Below, one piece after another: positions 59,068 to 64,000 of a DNA stretch of 64,000 bases. How positions within the stretch are numbered: position 1 is the first letter of the stretch; every line of letters starts with the position of its first letter. The position numbers and the translations under genes were made by a program. A model generated the notes under the pieces. The model saw only the letters and a program-made list of their open reading frames with translations. It searched no databases and had not been told where the DNA came from. The DNA comes from CALITV01 sp964415795 (GTDB lineage Bacteria; UBP6; UBA1177; JAKLFG01), in contig CAYQBN010000002.1 in assembly GCA_964415795.1 (NCBI GenBank), positions 124,001 through 188,000 of the forward strand, in the 5' to 3' direction.

Positions 59068-59095
59068 ACTATAGCCCAGTGAGCGGGAAAGTCAA
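59068..59095 (-). promoter_or_regulatory. Promoter of the V-ATPase operon
   Basis: TTGACT (59095-59090), 16-bp spacer, TATAGT (59073-59068) on the minus strand, 51 bases before subunit E. Confidence 0.65.
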
Positions 59096-59112
59096 ATTGA
59101 CGCCCCCTCTGG

Positions 59113-59141
59113 TTGCAATCGCCTCCCTCTTACGCTACAGT
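59113..59141 (+). promoter_or_regulatory. Promoter of crtI
   Basis: TTGCAA (59113-59118), 17-bp spacer, TACAGT (59136-59141), 32 bases before the crtI start. Confidence 0.45.
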
Positions 59142-59172
59142 TGTGGCGATCACGACGAAAAAGGAACGGTAT

Positions 59173-60657
59173 ATGGCAACTCAACGAAAGGTCGCAGTCA
59201 TCGGCGCTGGGTTCGGGGGCCTCTCGGCGGCGGCTATCCTTGCCCATCGCGACTATGCGGTCGAGGTGTTCGAACAGCAGGCGACCCCGGGCGGAAAGGC
59301 AGGCGACCTGCGGCTCGGCGGATGGCGTTTCGACACCGGGCCATCGCTCTTCACGATGCCGGCGGTCTTCGAGAAATGCTTCTCGCTGGCGGGCGGCGAC
59401 CTGAACGCGTCGCTCCGCCACGAGCCCATGGAACTCATCACCCGCTACTTCTGGGAGGATGGCACAATTCTCAATGCATGGCAGGATCCCGACCGTTTCG
59501 CTGCCGAGGTCGAAGCGAAACTTGGCGACCCAGCCGATGCGGTAAAACGATACCTCAGGCGAGCAAGGAAGATATACGATTCCACCGCCGACATCTTTCT
59601 CTACGGTGACCCGTGGGACCCGCTCAACATCTTTCGCTCAGCTGGCTGGCGGGCCCTCGCAGGTCTTCCCTTCATCGCTCCGTTCACGACGATGGACCGC
59701 TTCCACCGCCGCTATTTCAAGGATGAACGCACCATCCAACTCTTCGACCGCTACGCCACCTACACCGGTTCCGACCCCTACCGCGCACCGGCAACGCTCG
59801 CGATCATCCCCCATGTCGAATATGCCATCGGCGCTCGGAACATCACGGGAGGCATCTCGGCGCTCGTGCGGGCGATGCACGAACGCGCCGAACAGAATGG
59901 GGCGAAGTTCCGTTTCTCTGCGCCCGTCGAACGGATACTTCGCGACGGGCACCGGGCGACCGGTGTGGTGATACATGGTGAAGAACTCCCCTTCGACGCG
60001 GTCGTCTCGAACGCCGATGTGACCTACACCTACCTTTCACTTCTCCAGAGCGAATCGGAAATGGCCGACCGCTACCAACGGCTTGAGCCGTCGCTGTCGG
60101 GCATTGTTTTCTACTGGGCGATGCGCGAAACCTTTCCCGAACTTACGGTCAACAACATCTTCTTCTCGAACGACTATCGGACCGAATTCGAGGAGATATT
60201 TAAACGGCGTCGCTGTGGCTATGACCCGACCATCTATGTCAACATCACTTCCAAGTTCGACCCTGTCGACGCGCCGGAGGGCAGCGAGAACTGGTTCGTC
60301 CTCGTCAACGCCCCCTATGACGATCACCAAGATTGGGAGGTCGAAACGCTTCGTTTGCGTGAAACGGTCATCGCGAAACTCTCGCGCATCATCGGCCGTG
60401 ACATCGAACGGGCGATCGCCCATGAAAAGGTTCGCACACCGCGGACATGGCGCGATCTCACCAACACCAACCACGGAGCAATTTACGGCATATCCTCCAA
60501 CGACCCTATGGCCGCCTTCCGTCGCCAACCGGTCAGGTGCGCCGAGCACCCGGGCCTCTTCTTCTGCGGCGGGTCGGCCCATCCGGGGGGCGGCATGCCG
60601 CTCGCGACCCTGTCGGGCATGATGGCGGCAGAGGCGGTCAGTCGGAGGCTGAAATGA
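59173..60657 (+). CDS. crtI: Phytoene desaturase-type carotenoid enzyme
   Basis: A 494-residue FAD-dependent carotenoid desaturase/isomerase of the CrtI family. It has the dinucleotide motif VIGAGFGGLSAAAILA at the N-terminus, GGKAG (TPGGKAGDLRLGG), and the C-terminal GLFFCGGSAHPGGGMPLATLSGM motif. It would introduce double bonds into phytoene or a related carotenoid. ATG 59173 is chosen over the longer frame. It is translationally coupled to cruF. Confidence 0.9.
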   Translation: MATQRKVAVIGAGFGGLSAAAILAHRDYAVEVFEQQATPGGKAGDLRLGGWRFDTGPSLFTMPAVFEKCFSLAGGDLNASLRHEPMELITRYFWEDGTILNAWQDPDRFAAEVEAKLGDPADAVKRYLRRARKIYDSTADIFLYGDPWDPLNIFRSAGWRALAGLPFIAPFTTMDRFHRRYFKDERTIQLFDRYATYTGSDPYRAPATLAIIPHVEYAIGARNITGGISALVRAMHERAEQNGAKFRFSAPVERILRDGHRATGVVIHGEELPFDAVVSNADVTYTYLSLLQSESEMADRYQRLEPSLSGIVFYWAMRETFPELTVNNIFFSNDYRTEFEEIFKRRRCGYDPTIYVNITSKFDPVDAPEGSENWFVLVNAPYDDHQDWEVETLRLRETVIAKLSRIIGRDIERAIAHEKVRTPRTWRDLTNTNHGAIYGISSNDPMAAFRRQPVRCAEHPGLFFCGGSAHPGGGMPLATLSGMMAAEAVSRRLK

Positions 60658-61274
60658 GAAAGCATATCCTCCTCATTGTGCTCACGACCTTCTACCTTTT
60701 CGGCATCGCCGGACATCTCTGGAACAAAACGCTCCCCTTCGTTCTTTCGATGACACCGCTCGTCCTCCTTGCCTTCGCCCTCATCATCCTCGTTCCGACG
60801 GTGCGCGACGACAGAAAGATGCTCCTCTGGTTCCCCCTCACCTACGCCGTCACCTTCGCGCTGGAGGCAGTAGGGGTCGCAACTGGCCTCGTCTTCGGAC
60901 CCTATCACTACGGCACGACGCTCGGCCCGAAACTGCTTGGGGTACCGCTCATCATCGGAGCGAACTGGGTCATCGTCGTGCTCGGCGCGCTCAGGCTGTC
61001 GGAGCGGCTGACCGTGCGGCCGATCACCTCGGCGCTCATCGCCGCGGCGCTCGCCACCGGGTTCGACTGGGTGCTGGAGCCGGTCGCCATACGGCTCGAC
61101 TACTGGACATGGCACACGACGGACATACCGCTCCAGAACTACGCGGCGTGGTTCATCACCGCCGCCATCGCCGCTTACATCTACCGAATCCTTAAGATAA
61201 GGACGAAAACCATCCTCCCGGCATGGTATTTCATCGTTCAGGCAGTGTTCTTCGCGGTGTTGCGGTATGCTTAG
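60654..61274 (+). CDS. cruF: CruF-like carotenoid hydratase membrane protein
   Basis: A 206-residue membrane protein of the CruF/DUF422 family that hydrates acyclic carotenoid ends. Signature region: ALEAVGVATGLVFGPYHYGTTLGPKLLGVPLIIG, and a later DWVLEPVAIRLDYWTW. The ATG overlaps the crtI TGA (ATGA) with GGAGG upstream. Together the pair should make a hydroxylated acyclic carotenoid. No phytoene synthase is seen. Confidence 0.75.
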   Translation: MRKHILLIVLTTFYLFGIAGHLWNKTLPFVLSMTPLVLLAFALIILVPTVRDDRKMLLWFPLTYAVTFALEAVGVATGLVFGPYHYGTTLGPKLLGVPLIIGANWVIVVLGALRLSERLTVRPITSALIAAALATGFDWVLEPVAIRLDYWTWHTTDIPLQNYAAWFITAAIAAYIYRILKIRTKTILPAWYFIVQAVFFAVLRYA

Positions 61275-61942
61275 GCGAGCCGCCCGTCCCTGATCTCGAC
61301 GATGCGATCGCACCGTTTGGCGATGTCGGCGGCGTGGGTGACGATGCAGAAGGCGGTGCCATCGCTTTTGTTGAGTTCGCGCATGAGAGCGAAGACCTCA
61401 GCAGAACTCACGCTGTCGAGGTTGCCGGTCGGCTCGTCGGCGAGGATGACCGCCGGTTTCATGGCGAGCGCCCGGGCGATAGCGGCGCGCTGGCGCTGAC
61501 CGCCCGAAACCTCGTCGGGCTTGTAGGTGAGCCGTTCGCCGAGCCCCACCCGCCGCAATAGTTCGGCCGCCGTCTCGCGCATCCCCGGCAGTTCGCGCCC
61601 CTTGTCGGCCATGAGCGGCATCATGACATTCTCGACGAGCGTGAGCGCCGGGATGAGGTGGTGAAACTGGAACACGAAGCCGAGCGTCCGGCCGCGGAGC
61701 GTCGTTATCGCCTCATCATCCATCGTGGCCGTGTCGATCCCGTTCACGAGCAACGTACCGGTGGTAGGACGGTCGAGAAGGCCCATGATGTTGAGGAGCG
61801 TCGTCTTGCCCGACCCCGATTGACCGGTGATCGCAAGGAAGTCACCGGGCGATATCGTTAGATCGATCCCGTGGAGCACCTCGGTCTTGATGCGAGTGCC
61901 GTAGGTCTTCGTGATGCCGCGCAGTTCGAGGATCGGTCTCAT
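61271..61942 (-). CDS. ABC transporter ATPase, LolD/MacB type
   Basis: A 223-residue ATPase with Walker A (GQSGSGKTT), the Q-loop region, signature VSGGQRQRAAIARAL and Walker B (VILADEPTGNLDS). It overlaps the permease by one base, and its stop overlaps convergently the cruF stop (61271-61274). Works with the adjacent permease in lipoprotein or macrolide-type export. Confidence 0.93.
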   Translation of the reverse strand: MRPILELRGITKTYGTRIKTEVLHGIDLTISPGDFLAITGQSGSGKTTLLNIMGLLDRPTTGTLLVNGIDTATMDDEAITTLRGRTLGFVFQFHHLIPALTLVENVMMPLMADKGRELPGMRETAAELLRRVGLGERLTYKPDEVSGGQRQRAAIARALAMKPAVILADEPTGNLDSVSSAEVFALMRELNKSDGTAFCIVTHAADIAKRCDRIVEIRDGRLA

Positions 61943-63153
61943 CAGTGCACCACCTCCGCCGGATTGACGCGGGAGGCCTGCCGTGCCGGCGCGGCCGCCG
62001 CGATAATGCCGACCACCGTCATGATGAGGATGAAGACGAGGTAATCGGTCAGTTCGTAACTGATGGGGAACCGCGGCGTCCCGTCGGGGTTACGGGCGCT
62101 GTTCCGGAAAAGGATGGCGAGCCCGGTGCCCACGCCGCACCCGAGAAGCGACCCGATGAGACCAACGAATGCCCCCTGCCACAAGAAGACCCGGGTCACA
62201 AGCGCCCGTTTGGCACCGAAGGCGCGCAGGATGCCGATCTCGCCGCGCTTCTGGACCACCGAAACGACGAGCACGCTCGCAATGCCGAGCGCTACCGCGA
62301 CCATGACGAAGAACTGTATGAGAAAACTCGAACTCGACTGCGAGCGGAGCGCAATGAGCAGCTGTTCGTTCTGCTCCATCCACGAGATTGTCTCTATCCC
62401 GAGGTCGCGTTCAAGACGGCGCGCGATAGGTTCCGCCTCGAAGATCTGTTCCACCCGGACATCCATCTGCGTCACCTCGCCCGGCACGCCGACAAGCGTC
62501 TGCCCCTGCCGAAGCGTCACGAAGACCTGACTCTCGTTCACCGCACGGTTACCGAGGTCGAACAGACCGCTGATCGTGAAGTTGAAGGCCGTCCCCGCCG
62601 CTTGGACCGTGAGCCGGTCGCCGACCGTGACGCCGAGATCGTCGGCCAGTTCCTTGCCGACGAGGATATCGTTTCCCGAAAGGCGGTACTCGCCGGCGAC
62701 GATCTCGTCGCGTATTGGGATGATGCGGGCGAAGCTCTCCAGTTCAATGCCGCTGACCACCACCGGACGCGTCACATCGCCGCGCTTAAGGAGGGCCGCT
62801 CCCGTCACGCGCGCCGTCACCGCCACGATGCCGGGATACCGCGCGACCGCTTCGAGACGACGCGGCCAATCGGCGATGGTCTGCGGACGGTCGAAGCCCC
62901 GTTCGATACGCGACGCCACGGCGGTCGCGGCATCGCCGTCGGCAAGCGGCCGCGGCTTTTCGCGATAGGCGGTCAACAGGATATGCGCCTGGCTACCAAG
63001 CGTCCGTTCGATGAGCGAACGCTGAAGTCCCGAGATGAGGCCATAGAGAAAGACCATCACGGCGACACCGACCACGCAGGCGCTCATGATGAAGAGCGTC
63101 TGCCGCTTCTCGTCAAGGAGATATTTGATCGCGAGAAAGAGTGAGAACGGCAC
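61942..63153 (-). CDS. ABC transporter permease, LolC/MacB type
   Basis: A 403-residue membrane protein. The start is a GTG at 63153, sharing its G with the upstream stop and preceded by GGAGGG. It has an N-terminal membrane helix, a large periplasmic MacB-like domain (about 50-270) and three C-terminal helices (FFVMVAVALGIASVLVVSVVQKR, with RAFGAKRALVTRVFLWQGAFVG after). A Lol- or Mac-type exporter is implied. The longer frame up to 63330 is antisense-like and rejected. Confidence 0.88.
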   Translation of the reverse strand: MPFSLFLAIKYLLDEKRQTLFIMSACVVGVAVMVFLYGLISGLQRSLIERTLGSQAHILLTAYREKPRPLADGDAATAVASRIERGFDRPQTIADWPRRLEAVARYPGIVAVTARVTGAALLKRGDVTRPVVVSGIELESFARIIPIRDEIVAGEYRLSGNDILVGKELADDLGVTVGDRLTVQAAGTAFNFTISGLFDLGNRAVNESQVFVTLRQGQTLVGVPGEVTQMDVRVEQIFEAEPIARRLERDLGIETISWMEQNEQLLIALRSQSSSSFLIQFFVMVAVALGIASVLVVSVVQKRGEIGILRAFGAKRALVTRVFLWQGAFVGLIGSLLGCGVGTGLAILFRNSARNPDGTPRFPISYELTDYLVFILIMTVVGIIAAAAPARQASRVNPAEVVH

Positions 63154-64000
63154 TAACACCCTCCCCGTTCGGCGCTGCGCGCCTTCATCCCATCGTGCGG
63201 AGGCCGCTTTTCGTCGGGAAGCACCACCAACTCGCCCGGCGCGAGCCCTTCGACGACCCGCACCTTCGCCCCCTCCACCCCTTCGGTAAGCACCGGCCGC
63301 TTCAGCACCTGTCCTTCCGCGAACACCCATACGAACCGTTCAGCACCCTCCCCCATCACAGCACTTGCCGGGACAAGAAGCGAGGAAGCGATCCGGGCGA
63401 CATCGAGATCTATCGAGACGGTCATGTCGGCCCGGAGGTACTCCGGCTTTTCTTTGGGAGCCAACTTGATGCGCACTGTGCCGCGCTGAGGATCGACGGC
63501 ACGCGCTATCTGCGTCACTGTCGCCTCGAAACGCCGGTCAGGGAACGCCTCGGCAGAAACGACCGCCGGTTGTCCCTCATAGACAAGCCCCAAGTTACGC
63601 TCTTCGATGTCGGCAATCAGGTGACACTTTTGCGCGGAGGCAATGGTCATGAGCATCTGCCCCGGCTGGACCACGGCCCCCGGATCAATGCTCCGCGACA
63701 GCACCGTCGCCTCGAACGGCGCCGTGAGTCGCGCCTCGGCAAGCCGCTGGGCCGCAAGGTCGCGATTGGCGAGCGCCTGATCGAGCGCCGCACGGGCGAG
63801 GTTGAAATCGTTGCCTCCCTTTGCGATGCTCTGCGCCCGCGTCTCGGCGATGGCATACTGCGTTTGAGCCGTCTTGAGCGCCAGTTCCGAACGCTGGAAA
63901 TCTCCCGCCGAGAGCGCCTGCTTCTCGAACAGTTGCTTGTCGCGTTCGTAGTTTTTCTGGGCATCGGCCAGTTTGTTGCGCGCATCGACGAGCGCCTCGG
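63153..64000 (-). CDS. HlyD-like membrane fusion protein (5' truncated by the window edge)
   Basis: The C-terminal ~280 residues of an adaptor protein. Visible are an Ala/Glu/Arg-rich coiled-coil (about the first 90 residues), a lipoyl-like return strand (LTAPFEATVLSRSIDPGAVVQPGQ) and a beta-barrel domain (VDPQRGTVRIKLAP). The frame stays open to the right edge, so the N-terminus lies outside. It couples the ABC transporter below to an outer-membrane channel, as in MacAB-type systems. Confidence 0.88.
   Translation of the reverse strand, partial: EALVDARNKLADAQKNYERDKQLFEKQALSAGDFQRSELALKTAQTQYAIAETRAQSIAKGGNDFNLARAALDQALANRDLAAQRLAEARLTAPFEATVLSRSIDPGAVVQPGQMLMTIASAQKCHLIADIEERNLGLVYEGQPAVVSAEAFPDRRFEATVTQIARAVDPQRGTVRIKLAPKEKPEYLRADMTVSIDLDVARIASSLLVPASAVMGEGAERFVWVFAEGQVLKRPVLTEGVEGAKVRVVEGLAPGELVVLPDEKRPPHDGMKARSAERGGC

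Overview
The window reads as one scaffold piece of a GC-rich, Gram-negative, probably anaerobic bacterium, most likely from a metagenome (a 10-N gap lies at 464-473). Gram-negative traits are an outer-membrane barrel, many lipoproteins, a TonB/AgmX-type protein and a Lol/Mac-type exporter. Anaerobic or fermentative traits are pyruvate phosphate dikinase, a 2-oxoacid:ferredoxin oxidoreductase, a butyrate-kinase branch, ferredoxins and a V-type ATPase. Acidic Asp/Glu/Thr/Pro linkers and Cys-rich repeat lipoproteins recall Myxococcota and related deltaproteobacterial or candidate lineages. I cannot name the taxon from the sequence.

Layout. 0.5-4 kb: an LPP20-type lipoprotein, then an operon of exported ferredoxins and an outer-membrane barrel, with an apparent -1 frameshift on an A9 run. 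4-12.7 kb: a catabolic operon, butyrate kinase - phosphotransacylase - DMT transporter - oxidoreductase alpha - fused beta/gamma, then PPDK with a histone-like tail. 12.8-15.4 kb: an exported metallopeptidase. 15.5-17.5 kb: nfu-nadA-thiG. 17.5-22 kb: lipoprotein peptide deformylase, a degenerate GGDEF protein, a GH18-like enzyme and a GT2. 22-34 kb: large exported proteins (two beta-propeller types, a metallophosphoesterase, a CAP protein) and a DUF4349-like trio. 34-42 kb: rhlE, a 60-aa exported peptide next to a small membrane protein, a Cys-rich repeat lipoprotein, a zinc-ribbon protein, a Na/Pi transporter, a PNGase-F-like lipoprotein and tRNA-Arg. 42-49 kb: ClC channel, TetR, ECF sigma/anti-sigma, AgmX-like and FHA proteins. 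49-59 kb: RluA, a GT39-like enzyme and the V-ATPase operon. 59-64 kb: carotenoid genes and an ABC exporter cut by the window edge.

The most notable pattern is a shared C-terminal tail. Six large exported proteins between 12.8 and 31.7 kb (metallopeptidase, GH18-like, two propeller proteins, metallophosphoesterase, CAP protein) end in an acidic linker plus G-C-G-C-[SA]-[VL]-[VL]-[FI] at the very C-terminus. A 60-aa exported peptide at 35.9 kb ends in a similar G-C-A-L-I-L-L. All seven have ordinary signal peptides and no lipobox-type cleavage site, whereas the N-terminal lipoproteins in the window lack the tail. The tail resembles the start of a MYXO-CTERM signal but has no transmembrane helix or Arg cluster after it. 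I infer a C-terminal sorting or anchoring signal that may be undescribed; no processing enzyme is identified here.

Promoters of a TTGACT/TTGCCT - 16 or 17 - TATRAT type recur at operon heads and make the operon assignments fairly consistent.
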